Both the position numbers and the translations under genes were made by a program. DNA of 64,000 nt from Natrinema marinum (GTDB taxonomy: Archaea > Halobacteriota > Halobacteria > Halobacteriales > Natrialbaceae): contig NZ_CP100763.1 of assembly GCF_024296685.1 (NCBI RefSeq), positions 310,001 through 374,000 on the forward strand, written 5' to 3'. A model generated the notes under the pieces. That model worked only from the letters and a program-made list of their open reading frames with translations, had not been told where the DNA came from and did no database searches. Below, one piece after another: positions 46,890-55,800 of the stretch; the stretch's first letter is position 1, and each line of letters starts with the position of its first letter.

Positions 46890-48081
46890 TCTCGAGGGCC
46901 GTCACGGCAGGGAGCGATTCGGCGGTAAGCATCCGCAGGGCAGCGCCGCCGCCGGTGCTGACGTGGGAGAAGCCCTCGACGCCGAGTTTGCGCAGCGCCG
47001 AAGCCGTGTCGCCGCCGCCGACGATGCTCGTGGGGCTGTCGGTCGCCGCGCTGTAGAGTTGGCGGGTGCCCGTCTGGAAGCGCTCGTCCTCGAAGACGCC
47101 CGCGGGGCCGTTGAGGATGACCGTCTCCGCGTCGTCGAGGATCCGCCGGTAGTAGTCGAGCGTCGAGCCGCCGATGTCCATCGCGGACTCGCCGTCGCCC
47201 GGCGGGAGGGCGTTGACGCCGAGTTCGTGGCGCTCGTCGTCGCGGTCGACCGCGACGTCACGGGGAAGCGCGATCCGGTCGCCGTAGGCGTCGAGTAAGT
47301 CGGCGGCGCGATCGATCTCGTCCCAGTAGCCCTGGTCGTAGATGAAATCGGAGCTCTCGTCGCCCAGATCGACGCCGTCGGCGATGAGGAAGACGTTGCC
47401 GACGACGCCGGCGGTGAGGATGTGATCGGCCAGCCCCTTCTCGAGTACCGACCAAGCGACGTCGATCGAGTCGGGAACCTTCGCGCCGCCGAGGACGTAG
47501 ACGCGGGGCTCGGCGGTCTCCTCGATAGAGCCGAGCACGTCGAGTTCCGACTCCATGACGCGGCCGGCGTAGCTCGGGAGGACCGTCGGGAGGCCGACCA
47601 GCGAGGGCTGCGAGCGGTGGGCCGCCGCGAAGGCGTCGTTGACGTAGGCGTCGAGGACGGGCTCGAGCCCCTTGACGAGGTGCGTTCGGGCGGCTCGTTC
47701 TGGGTCGAACTCCATGTACTCCTCGCTGTAGAAGCGGGTGTTCTCGAGCACGAGGCAGTCGCCGTTCTCGAGTTCGTCGACGGCGTCGCGGGCGGCCGCG
47801 GAGAAGGTCACGTCGGCGTAGTCGACGGGTCGGCCGAGCAGTTCGGCGAGGCGATCGGCGTGGGACTCGAGGGAGACGAAGTCGTCACCGCCGGGTCGGC
47901 CCTGGTGAGCGAGGACGGCGACCCGACCGCCGCGCTCGAGCAGTTCGGAGAGGGTATCGACGTGGGCGCGCAGTCGGGCGTCGTCCGCGAGCGTCCCGTC
48001 GTCGTCGATCGGACTATTGACGTCGACGCGAACGCCGACGGTAGTCCCGTCGACGTCCAGGTCGTCGAGGGTCTCGATCAT
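46858..48081 (-). CDS. pgk: Phosphoglycerate kinase
   Basis: This 407-residue enzyme has the typical PGK length and motifs. These are N-terminal VGVRVDVNSPID with DARLRAHVDTL, LAHQGRPGGDDFVSLESHA (substrate-binding Arg/His), YVNDAFAAAHR, the hinge-proximal LGGAKVPDSIDV, and the C-terminal nucleotide region LNGPAGVFEDERF and STGGGAALRML. It interconverts 1,3-bisphosphoglycerate and 3-phosphoglycerate, in gluconeogenesis and the lower glycolytic pathway. The start at 48081 (MIETLDDL) is preferred to a weak extension. Confidence 0.95.
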   Translation of the reverse strand: MIETLDDLDVDGTTVGVRVDVNSPIDDDGTLADDARLRAHVDTLSELLERGGRVAVLAHQGRPGGDDFVSLESHADRLAELLGRPVDYADVTFSAAARDAVDELENGDCLVLENTRFYSEEYMEFDPERAARTHLVKGLEPVLDAYVNDAFAAAHRSQPSLVGLPTVLPSYAGRVMESELDVLGSIEETAEPRVYVLGGAKVPDSIDVAWSVLEKGLADHILTAGVVGNVFLIADGVDLGDESSDFIYDQGYWDEIDRAADLLDAYGDRIALPRDVAVDRDDERHELGVNALPPGDGESAMDIGGSTLDYYRRILDDAETVILNGPAGVFEDERFQTGTRQLYSAATDSPTSIVGGGDTASALRKLGVEGFSHVSTGGGAALRMLTAESLPAVTALENAPRQPAADD

Positions 48082-48183
48082 TACCGGGCCCTCCACCGCG
48101 CCACCCGAAAGGTCTTTCTATCGGAGAGATAGCGTCCGGTGGCTGGTGACACGGCTCACGATGCCGTAAACCAGGCCTACCGA

Positions 48184-48792
48184 TCACACCGTGCGGCAGT
48201 CCGCACAGACTAGCTGGCCGTTGGCGTCCCATAACGCGTCCGCGAGGGAGCCACAGGCCTCGCAGACGCCCTGGGTCGTGTACTCGTCGCCGCCGTTCGG
48301 AACGAGACGAGCGTCCGCCGACTCGGTCGCGGGGGCCGTCGTCGCCTCGGCGACCTCCCGGTCGTAGTCGAGCAGCGACCCGCTCGAGCGAACGGGGGTC
48401 ATCGTCGCCTGGAACGAGCCCGCGGCGGCGATGACGTCGCGCTGGGTGACGAGGCCGACGATCCCGTCCTCGTCCTCGACGAGGACGTTGCGGATGTTCT
48501 GGCGGGCCATCGTCGTGGCGACGTCGGTGAGCGAGCGATCGGGACCGACCGTGATGACCGGGGTCGTCATCGCTTCCTCGACGGTCGTCGTGGCGGTGTC
48601 GTCCTCGTCGGCGACGAGCCCGAGGACGTCCCACTCGGTCACGATGCCGACCGGCTCGCTCCCGCGGACGACCAGCGCACAACTCGTCCGTTCCTCGCGC
48701 ATGAGCCGGACGGTCTCGAGGACGCTGTCGGATTCGCTGACGCCGACGTACTCGTTCGTCAGGACATCCCTGACGGACAGTTCTGATTCCAT
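48184..48792 (-). CDS. CBS-domain protein with C-terminal zinc ribbon
   Basis: The 202-residue protein has a pair of CBS motifs (about 5-60, RDVLTNEYVGVSESDSVLET; 72-128, MTTPVITVGPDRSLTDVATT) that together form a Bateman module for adenosine nucleotides. A C-terminal two-CxxC zinc ribbon (CEACGS ... CADC) follows at about 175-200. It could be a nucleotide-sensing regulator; the target is unknown. It lies 102 bases upstream of pgk on the same strand. Confidence 0.88.
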   Translation of the reverse strand: MESELSVRDVLTNEYVGVSESDSVLETVRLMREERTSCALVVRGSEPVGIVTEWDVLGLVADEDDTATTTVEEAMTTPVITVGPDRSLTDVATTMARQNIRNVLVEDEDGIVGLVTQRDVIAAAGSFQATMTPVRSSGSLLDYDREVAEATTAPATESADARLVPNGGDEYTTQGVCEACGSLADALWDANGQLVCADCRTV

Positions 48793-48876
48793 GTGTGAAC
48801 GAATAGCACGGATGGGCTAAAAGCTACCCCCGCTACACTTAAGCAAAACGGCGTCGAAGTTCACTGTCTCCGGGTT

Positions 48877-49647
48877 TTAAGCCGTTTCCCACTCGAGTTC
48901 GACTCTGGTCCCGTGGGCTCGGCACGTCTCGAGGGCGTGCTTGGCGGCGTAGCCGGCGTCGTGTGCGCTTTTTCCGCGGCCGACGCCGACCTGCATCTCG
49001 ACATCGACGGCCGCCTCGACGTGGGCGATTGCGTCCTCGTACTCGCTGGCTGCGAGGTCGGGACAAACGACGATGACGTTGTCGCCGCCGACGAAAAACG
49101 AGAGGCTATCGTGGGCGTAGCGCATGTGGCGCATGAGTTCCGCGTACCCCTGCTCGATCTCGATGAAGGTGTCGAAGGCGTTGAGTTCGTCCGTGTAGTT
49201 GCCGGTCGCATCGACCACGTCGAAGTGGGCGATCTGAACGTCCTCGCCGGTCCGGTACTCCTCGTCGATGACGCGGCCCTCGAGACACTCGCGTCGGTCC
49301 TTGTCCTGAGCGCTGCCGGCGTCCTGAAGACGCTCGGTCGCGTCAGACAGCGCCTGTACCGGATTGCGGCCGGTCGCGACGCCGAGACTGAGCGTCACCG
49401 GGTAGCGGTTACCGACCGACTCCTGGAGGAGCGCGTGGTCCTCGAGCGAGCAGCCGTTCGTGACGGCGATCATGTTGTCGAAGCGAGTGAAGAAGGTGTA
49501 GCCGCCGCGGTTGCCGACGAACTGAGAGATGTCCGCGTACAGCCGCGACTGCATGGTCTGGAGGTCGGCCTCCCGTCGCGGCTCGGGCGTCACCGTCCAG
49601 GGACCGTAGTTGTCGATCTGAACGAGCGTTACCTGCGTGTTAGTCAC
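48877..49647 (-). CDS. arfA: GTP cyclohydrolase III (ArfA)
   Basis: This 256-residue protein has the archaeal GTP cyclohydrolase III pattern: TQVTLVQIDNYGPWTVTPEP at the start, RGGYTFFTRFDNMIAVTNG, the repeated SLGVATGRNPVQAL, HDSLSFFVGGDNVIVVCP and VGVGRGKSAHDAG. The fold is two related ferredoxin-like halves with metal-binding Asp residues. It makes 2-amino-5-formylamino-6-ribosylaminopyrimidinone 5'-phosphate from GTP for riboflavin and F420. The next enzyme, ArfB, is encoded elsewhere in the window. The start is the GTG at 49647, giving the expected N-terminus. Confidence 0.93.
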   Translation of the reverse strand: MTNTQVTLVQIDNYGPWTVTPEPRREADLQTMQSRLYADISQFVGNRGGYTFFTRFDNMIAVTNGCSLEDHALLQESVGNRYPVTLSLGVATGRNPVQALSDATERLQDAGSAQDKDRRECLEGRVIDEEYRTGEDVQIAHFDVVDATGNYTDELNAFDTFIEIEQGYAELMRHMRYAHDSLSFFVGGDNVIVVCPDLAASEYEDAIAHVEAAVDVEMQVGVGRGKSAHDAGYAAKHALETCRAHGTRVELEWETA

Positions 49648-49720
49648 TGTGGGCGATGGTTTCGAACGCCGTCGTATAAGTGATACGCAATCCAGATTCG
49701 TGATTCGGCTCGAGAACGGG

Positions 49721-50047
49721 TCAGGCGTGTTTCTTCTCGGGGTCGGCCCCCTGCGGGTGGTACTCCCAGAAGTCGCCGGCGCGCATCGCCGCGCCGACGG
49801 CTTTGTGCATGTCGACCATCGTCTCGAACTCCTCGGGTTCGACGTACTCGAAGATCTCACGCATCGGGACGACGCGCTGGTAGTTGATCCGGATCGGGTA
49901 GTCGCCGTACTCCTCGACGAACTCGTCGCGGTTCATCGGGAAGTCCTCCTCCTCGTCGACTTTGTCCGCGATGATCCGCATGTCGAACTTGCGCATCCCC
50001 TCGCTACCTTCCTCGCCGTCGGGGTCGACCGGCCAATCGTTGCTCAT
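49721..50047 (-). CDS. DUF5785 family protein
   Basis: This 108-residue acidic haloarchaeal protein begins MSNDWPVDPDGEEGSEGMRK and contains YPIRINYQRVVPMREIFEYV. I recognise the DUF5785 pattern; its function is unknown. The start is the ATG at 50047; the nine-codon upstream extension is not family-like. It probably forms its own unit between the PAS kinase and arfA. Confidence 0.83.
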   Translation of the reverse strand: MSNDWPVDPDGEEGSEGMRKFDMRIIADKVDEEEDFPMNRDEFVEEYGDYPIRINYQRVVPMREIFEYVEPEEFETMVDMHKAVGAAMRAGDFWEYHPQGADPEKKHA

Positions 50048-50079
50048 ACCCGGACGTGTGCAGGGGTCCTGCAAAAGGA

Positions 50080-52326
50080 TTACTCTCCGTCGCCGTCGGG
50101 TCGCCGCCAGTCCGCTCGCTCGACGCCGGTAAACTCGAACCGCGCCCCGCCGTCGGCACCGTCGGTGACGGTCACGGTCCAGCCGTGGGCCTCGGCGACG
50201 TCCGCGACGATCGCCAGCCCGAGCCCGGTGCCGTCGCTGGCGCTCGAGTAGCCGCTCTCGAAGATCTTGCTGCGCTCGTCGTCGGCGATGCCGGGGCCGT
50301 CGTCTTCGACGTAGAATCCGGGTCCTCGGTCGTCGGCAAGGTCGCCAATGGTGATCGTGACGCCTGCGCCGCTGCGGTCAGCCCCGCCCTGCTGGGCGAA
50401 CGGGTCCGGACTCCCCGAGCCGTGTTCGACCGCATTCCGGATCAGATTCTCGAGGAACTGTTTGAGCCGCGTCCGGTCGGCATTCACGACGGCGTCCGTC
50501 TCGAGTCGAAGCGTCGCTTCGCCCGTCTCGACGTGTGCCCAGCAATCCTCGGCGATCGCCGCGAGACCGACCGGGTTCGTGTCCGGATCGGGATCGCGCT
50601 CGCGGGCGACCGCCAGAATGTTCTCGATCAGGACGACCATCCGGTCGTGCGCCCAGGCGACGGCCTCGAGGTCCTCGCTATCGCACTCCTCGCGGGCCAG
50701 CTCGAGGCGGCCCTGCGCGACGTTCAGTGGGTTCCGGAGATCGTGGGAGACGATGCCGGCGAACCGGTCGAGGCGTTCGTTCTGCGCCTTCAGTTCGCGC
50801 TCTCGGGCCTTCCGCTCGGTAATATCTCGCAGGACGCCGACGGTCCCTCGGAAGCGGCCGTCCTCGTCGGGCGGGAGGAGGGCGAAGTGATTCTCGTTGG
50901 GGACGCGTTCGCCGTCCGCCGTTATCGTCTCCATCTCGAACGATGCGCGGTCACGGTCACCGTCGCGCAACATCGATTCGATTATCGACTCGGCTCGCTC
51001 GATGTCGTCGTCACTGAGCACGTGCGAGACGTGTTTGCCGACCATCTCGTCGGATCGATACCCGGACACTGTCACTTCGGCGTCGACCGGCGGCACGACC
51101 TTGGTGAAGTAGCCGTCGGCGTCCAGCGCGTATACTTCGTCGGGAACCGTTTTGAGGATCGTCTCGTACTCCTCGAGTTCTCGCTCTCGCACCTTTCGGT
51201 CGGTGATGTCGCGAACGACGCCGGCGACGCCGCGATACTGGCCGTCCTCGAGGGGCAACAGCGAGACTTTCGCCTCACACTGAATCCGCTCGCCGTCTTT
51301 GGTCGTGACGGTGGTCTCGTAGGTCCGCTGGTCCGTCTCGGTCTTTGCGAACAGCGACTGGACGCTGTCGGTGGCGCGTTCGACGGACGCCTCGTCGAGT
51401 AGGACCGAGACGTGCTGGCCGACGATCTCGCCTTTTTCGTAGCCGGTCAACTCGGCGTAGGCATCGTTGACGTACGTGTACCGGCCGTCGGCGTCGACCG
51501 TGTAGACAGGGTCGCCCAGCGCCTCGATGATCGTTTCGTAGCGCTCGAGGTCCCGCTCGCGCGCTTTGCGGTCGGAGATGTCTTGTACCGTACAGATCAG
51601 GTCGCCGTCACCCGCCGCCGACAGCGAGTGGGCCTCGGTGAACGTCGATCCGTCCGCTCGGAGTCCGGTCGTCTCCCCGTGCCAGTCGCCCTCCGCCATC
51701 ACCGTCGGTACGATCTCCTCCCGGACGGTCGCGAGGTCGTCCTCGGGATAGAGGTGCCCCCATCCCTGGCCGACCAGGTCAGCAGGCTCGTAGCCGTAGA
51801 GGTCTGCGTACGCCTGGTTCACGTAGACGAACTGGCCGTCGTCGTTGAGAATCCCGATCCCTTCCTGGGCCGTTTCGATGGCACGGAGCTGTCGCTGGCG
51901 CCCTAGTCGCGCCCGCGTCGTTGCGACGGCGTCGACGATCCGATCGGCCAACGTCGCGCCCCCTTCGTGCCCCTTGCACACGTAGTCTGTAACGCCCGCC
52001 GAGATTGCCTCGCTCGCGATCGCTTCCGACCCCGCATCCGTATAGAGGATGAACGGTACATCGTCGGTTTCCGCCCGGACGGACTCGAGAAAGGCCAGTC
52101 CGTCCATATCAGGGAGATCGTACTCCGAGACGATACAGTCGACTTCGGTCTCTGCGAGGCGCTCGAGCCCGTCGTCGGCGCTGTTCGCGCGAAACGTTTC
52201 GATGGTCTCGTCTGCTCGCTCGAGGGCGGCTGATGCGTCGGGATACTCCGGGTCGTCGTCCACGTAGAGTACGCGGATCGGCTCCATCGAGACGCTCCCG
52301 GGAGGGGATTCGTCTCGGGTTTGCAT
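50080..52326 (-). CDS. PAS sensor histidine kinase with N-terminal degenerate receiver domain
   Basis: The 748-residue soluble protein has a receiver domain at 14-130 in which the phospho-acceptor Asp is replaced by Glu68 (IVSEYDLPDMDG). Four PAS domains follow (about 145-265, 267-385, 387-505, with partial linkers). Then come a HisKA domain with His in GIVSHDLRNPLNVAQGRLE near 545, and an HATPase domain (ENLIRNAVEHGSGSP; EDDGPGIADDERSKI; GTGLGLAIVADVAEAHG). It probably integrates several small-molecule or redox signals. TATA-like GTTATTTC 27 nt upstream supports the ATG at 52326 as a leaderless start; ATG 52287 is the alternative. Confidence 0.9.
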   Translation of the reverse strand: MQTRDESPPGSVSMEPIRVLYVDDDPEYPDASAALERADETIETFRANSADDGLERLAETEVDCIVSEYDLPDMDGLAFLESVRAETDDVPFILYTDAGSEAIASEAISAGVTDYVCKGHEGGATLADRIVDAVATTRARLGRQRQLRAIETAQEGIGILNDDGQFVYVNQAYADLYGYEPADLVGQGWGHLYPEDDLATVREEIVPTVMAEGDWHGETTGLRADGSTFTEAHSLSAAGDGDLICTVQDISDRKARERDLERYETIIEALGDPVYTVDADGRYTYVNDAYAELTGYEKGEIVGQHVSVLLDEASVERATDSVQSLFAKTETDQRTYETTVTTKDGERIQCEAKVSLLPLEDGQYRGVAGVVRDITDRKVRERELEEYETILKTVPDEVYALDADGYFTKVVPPVDAEVTVSGYRSDEMVGKHVSHVLSDDDIERAESIIESMLRDGDRDRASFEMETITADGERVPNENHFALLPPDEDGRFRGTVGVLRDITERKARERELKAQNERLDRFAGIVSHDLRNPLNVAQGRLELAREECDSEDLEAVAWAHDRMVVLIENILAVARERDPDPDTNPVGLAAIAEDCWAHVETGEATLRLETDAVVNADRTRLKQFLENLIRNAVEHGSGSPDPFAQQGGADRSGAGVTITIGDLADDRGPGFYVEDDGPGIADDERSKIFESGYSSASDGTGLGLAIVADVAEAHGWTVTVTDGADGGARFEFTGVERADWRRPDGDGE

Positions 52327-52667
52327 AGGTTCTCTCTCGTTACAGCGGAGAAATAACTTGGGGTCGGGTTCCAGTTGCGGCTGGGCGGAACTATCGACGG
52401 TGGCCAGCCGCCCGGTAACTACCGCCCGTCGGAACCGAGCGGTGCGAGCAGTTGCTGTTTCTGACGCACTCTCCGTGCCTCATTCGACGGTGTAGCGGAA
52501 CGAGACGGCGCTCACTCGGTATCGCGTCCTCGCCCGACTCAGCGAAGTCACGTTTCGGCGGCCCGGGTCCGTCCCGCTTCTCGTTATACCTGTTGTTTTC
52601 GTATGGTATGGCACACAACAAATGTGCTGACATTGAAGTAGCGGTGAAACATAGTGGGTTCGAAAGC
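52327..52667. other. Divergent intergenic region before the MBL-fold gene
   Basis: These 341 bases hold the TATA-like GTTATTTC (minus, 52350-52357) for the PAS kinase and a plus-strand TTATAC (about 52584) for the MBL gene. An in-frame ATG at 52608 would add 20 residues, but those codons have few G/C third bases (8 of 19), so I treat that stretch as leader. Confidence 0.5.
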
Positions 52668-54356
52668 ATGCGTGTGTCCTATCAACACGCCAACGTTCGG
52701 AGCGGGAACGAGTCCACGCTCCTCCGATTCACGACCGACGATGGGACACGGGCGTGCATCCTCGTCGACTCCGGCGACGACGTCGATCTGGACTCGCTGC
52801 TTGGACCCGACGAGTATCTGAACGCGATCCTCCTGACACACGCACACATCGATCACTACCGGACGCTGGCGAGAAACGTTCGGCACAACGCCCCGATCTA
52901 CACCTCGCCCGCGACGGCGACCGTCCTCAAGCGGGCGCTCCCGGAGGCGCGAAAGGACAACGATCTGGGCGATATCTCGGCCGCGCTCGACGCGCTCGAG
53001 CCCATCGACGACTGGACGTCGATCCTTCCCAACCTCGACGTTCGGCCCGTCCCCGCGGGCCACACGCCCGGTGGGGCAGGGTTTCTCGTCCGATTCCGGG
53101 AGACGGAGACGACCGGCGAACTCCTGAACGGCGAGCACCATCTCCTGGCGACGGGCGATTTCACCGAGCGCCCCTGTGCGGGCTATCCCGGGCTGGAGAC
53201 GACTTACCCGTTCGACATCGACGCCGTCCTGTTGAACGCCTCGACCGAGGACGCCTATCCGAGCGCGCTCGACGAATCGGTGCGGACGGTCCTCGAGCGC
53301 GCCTACGCCGGCTCCCGGGTCGTCGTCGCGACGAGTTCGCTGACCGGCGTTCACTACGCGACGCTGCTGGGCCACGCGGCGGCGGCGCTCGACCGCGACC
53401 TCCCGATCACGCTCGTTGGCCAGGCCGCCAAGCTGTACGACGGACTCGGGCTCGACGACCCCGGGATCGAGACGCGGGACGTGTTCGACCGGCCCGGCGA
53501 GGTACTCGAGCAGGGCCGAGTCACGATCGGCGGGCCGGAGACGCCGACGCGGGGAAGCGCGTCTCGACTGCTCGAGGCGGTCGCGGACGACCCCGCCGCC
53601 GTGTTCGTCCAGCTCGCGACGGGCGACAGCGTGGCGGTGTCGAACGTGCGGTGTACGACGCGCTGTGTCGAACTGCGGAATCACCCGTCGATCGAGACGA
53701 TCGATGACACCGTCCGCGACCTCGCGCCGACGCAGGTCGTGATCAAACACGCGATGGGAGAGACGTTAAATCGGTTCCAGCGCCGCTTCGACCGCTGTTT
53801 CACGTGGGGGACGAACGACGACGAGATCCACCGACTCTACGAGGGCGGCGAGTGGCTGGCCCCCGACTGGATCGCGGAGACGACGGCGACGAAGATCCGC
53901 ACGCGACAGTGGAAAGCGATGAAAAACCGCTCGTTCGATGCGGCCGGAGCAGTTCCGACCGTCCGACGGGACTCGGTCAACCTCGCTGCGGAGGGGCTCG
54001 ATCTCGAGGCGCTCGAGGACGCCTTCGCTCGATCGTCGGCGGATCCCTACGAAGCGTCGACCGCCGAGGACGAGCCGGCGACTGCGGGGACGGCGGTCGG
54101 CGTCGAAGGCGAGCCGACGACTGACGGGACGACGGCCGACGCCGAGGTGAAGGAGGCGGACGACCGGTCGCTCGAGGCGGAACTTCTCGACCGGCTTGCG
54201 GCGATCGAATCGAAACTCGAGCAGCCCGACGGGGAGACCGTCCGGGCTCGCGTCCTCACCGACGGCGACGGCGAGCAGGTCCTGCGACTCGTCGACACGG
54301 CGGATCTCGACGCGGGCGAGACCGTCGAGATCACGATTTCGACCGGCTCGTCGTAG
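52668..54356 (+). CDS. MBL-fold (beta-CASP-like) metallohydrolase with acidic C-terminal extension
   Basis: The 562-residue protein has a metallo-beta-lactamase domain with the zinc motif THAHIDH (about residue 50), a second His in PAGHTPGGAGF and an Asp in LATGDFTERP. A beta-CASP-like insertion (VLERAYAGSRVVVATSSLTG onward) and a final HAMGETLNRF follow. These point to an RNase J/CPSF-like nuclease family, though the later beta-CASP motifs are weak. The last 110 residues are acidic, of low complexity and then a short helical/strand domain (LLDRLAAIESKLEQ). The substrate is unknown. ATG 52608 is an alternative start. Confidence 0.78.
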   Translation: MRVSYQHANVRSGNESTLLRFTTDDGTRACILVDSGDDVDLDSLLGPDEYLNAILLTHAHIDHYRTLARNVRHNAPIYTSPATATVLKRALPEARKDNDLGDISAALDALEPIDDWTSILPNLDVRPVPAGHTPGGAGFLVRFRETETTGELLNGEHHLLATGDFTERPCAGYPGLETTYPFDIDAVLLNASTEDAYPSALDESVRTVLERAYAGSRVVVATSSLTGVHYATLLGHAAAALDRDLPITLVGQAAKLYDGLGLDDPGIETRDVFDRPGEVLEQGRVTIGGPETPTRGSASRLLEAVADDPAAVFVQLATGDSVAVSNVRCTTRCVELRNHPSIETIDDTVRDLAPTQVVIKHAMGETLNRFQRRFDRCFTWGTNDDEIHRLYEGGEWLAPDWIAETTATKIRTRQWKAMKNRSFDAAGAVPTVRRDSVNLAAEGLDLEALEDAFARSSADPYEASTAEDEPATAGTAVGVEGEPTTDGTTADAEVKEADDRSLEAELLDRLAAIESKLEQPDGETVRARVLTDGDGEQVLRLVDTADLDAGETVEITISTGSS

Positions 54357-54469
54357 ACCGATCGCCCTCCAGTTGCACGCTCTCGTTTCTCCCCATCGCA
54401 CCCCGTCGGGGATCGGGCGAACTAGTTATCACAATGACAAAGTGGCTCGTCGTGCAACGGGCTGCTACA

Positions 54470-55102
54470 ATGTCCCTGCTCGAGCGCTTGCTCGGTGACG
54501 ACACGCCCGACGAACAGGTCGACCTCGAGTCGCGCCAGAACGAGGCGGACGAGGCGCTGCGCGACGCCACGGAGCGAGCCGGCTACGCCGTCGAGGACTG
54601 CGGCGTGACCGGCGTCGCGGTCGTCAACGAAGGGCCGGACGGCGAGCCGGTCGTCGTGCCGATCGCCCGCTTCTCGCTCGGCGAGGATGTCGAGGACCCG
54701 GATATGGATCTGGTCTGGGACCTCGTCGGCGAGGCGGTCGACGCCGTGCAGGACCCCTTCGACGACGTGTTCGTTCGCCACTACGATATTCAGTTCACCT
54801 TCGATGGCGACGAACTCTTCGAGGCCGAGGAGTGTCGTCGCATCGCGCTGACCGACGACCTCGTCGACCGATTCGCGACCGATCCGGGGTTCGGGATCGA
54901 CGACCTCCGCGAGGCGGTCGTCGCCGCGGACGACATCGACGATGCGATCGCGCCGGTCGCGTGGGGCGAGTGCAAAAACTACAGTCGCACGACCAACGCG
55001 GCGATCGTCACGGCCGGTGCGGCCGCCGCGGCGGGTGCTAGCGCGAGCGCCGCCTCCTGTGCCGGCGCTGGCGCGGCGGGCGGTGGCGGCGGCGCGTGCT
55101 GA
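54470..55102 (+). CDS. Hypothetical acidic protein with Ala/Gly/Cys tail
   Basis: The 210-residue protein begins MSLLERLLGDDTPDEQV. It has an acidic alpha/beta core of about 170 residues, then Ala/Ser/Gly-rich sequence with repeated AA and GG and two Cys, ending in GGGGGAC. The tail could be a membrane-attached or processed segment, but I recognise no family. An ATG at 54434 would add 12 residues; MSLL is preferred because the longer N-terminus lacks coding-like codons. Confidence 0.65.
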   Translation: MSLLERLLGDDTPDEQVDLESRQNEADEALRDATERAGYAVEDCGVTGVAVVNEGPDGEPVVVPIARFSLGEDVEDPDMDLVWDLVGEAVDAVQDPFDDVFVRHYDIQFTFDGDELFEAEECRRIALTDDLVDRFATDPGFGIDDLREAVVAADDIDDAIAPVAWGECKNYSRTTNAAIVTAGAAAAAGASASAASCAGAGAAGGGGGAC

Positions 55103-55200
55103 GAGCCCGACGCGACTCGAGCACCGCGGTGTGACCGATCGCGCACAGTTACGGATGATGAGCGGAGATCGAGGCGGTCGACCGTCGGCGACCCACGACC

Positions 55201-55437
55201 TTATCGCTCGTCACGATCGTCGTCGGTCTCGGTGTGGTACTCGAGCAACCGCTGCAGCCCGGCTCTGATCGCCTCGCTTCGATTCCGATAGAGATCGTCG
55301 TCGACGAGCGATTCGATCGCCGCGAGCTGTTCGTCGGTCGCCCGGAAGGTCACCCGATCGAGGGTGGGGCCGTCCTCGAGTCGAGAGCGATTGTGCTCTG
55401 GCGTGGGGTCCGTGGGTGGGGTTCGGCTCTCCGTCAT
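55201..55437 (-). CDS. Small ribbon-helix-helix (CopG-like) protein
   Basis: The 78-residue protein has an RHH DNA-binding domain: DRVTFRATDEQLAAIESLVDD followed by YRNRSEAIRAGLQRLLEY. It is probably a transcription regulator or antitoxin-like protein; no toxin gene is beside it. The N-terminal 27 residues are polar and disordered. The target is unknown. Confidence 0.8.
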   Translation of the reverse strand: MTESRTPPTDPTPEHNRSRLEDGPTLDRVTFRATDEQLAAIESLVDDDLYRNRSEAIRAGLQRLLEYHTETDDDRDER

Positions 55438-55800
55438 CGGCGATCACCGCCGGCCGACTCGAGGGAGGGTCGATCCGCCGCTTTCGACGCCGTGCTCGCG
55501 GTCTCGAGTAGCGGTGTGAGAGTCACGGTGACCATGAAATCGAAAGGGGGCGAGCGGTCGTAAGGGCTCGCGTAGCGGAGTGAAAGTGAAACAGTAATTC
55601 GGTCGTCGTCGCTCCTCACAGTCGCGACTCGACCTCGAGTCCGCCTCTCTTTCATAGAACAACGAACAGGTATACGGCACAACGAGTCAACCGTCAAACT
55701 GGAAGCCGCTCTCCGGAATTCGGGGAGGTACGGAAACGTCCCGACCCCCTCTTCGAAAGCACTGTCTCAGCTGAAAACCGATCGATACGTCGGCTGCCGC
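55438..55800. other. Intergenic stretch without recognised gene
   Basis: These 363 bases separate the RHH gene from the 3' end of the CoA transferase gene. Short open frames (for example minus 55434-55697) lack codon bias of the genome. I see no strong hairpin or RNA. Confidence 0.45.
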
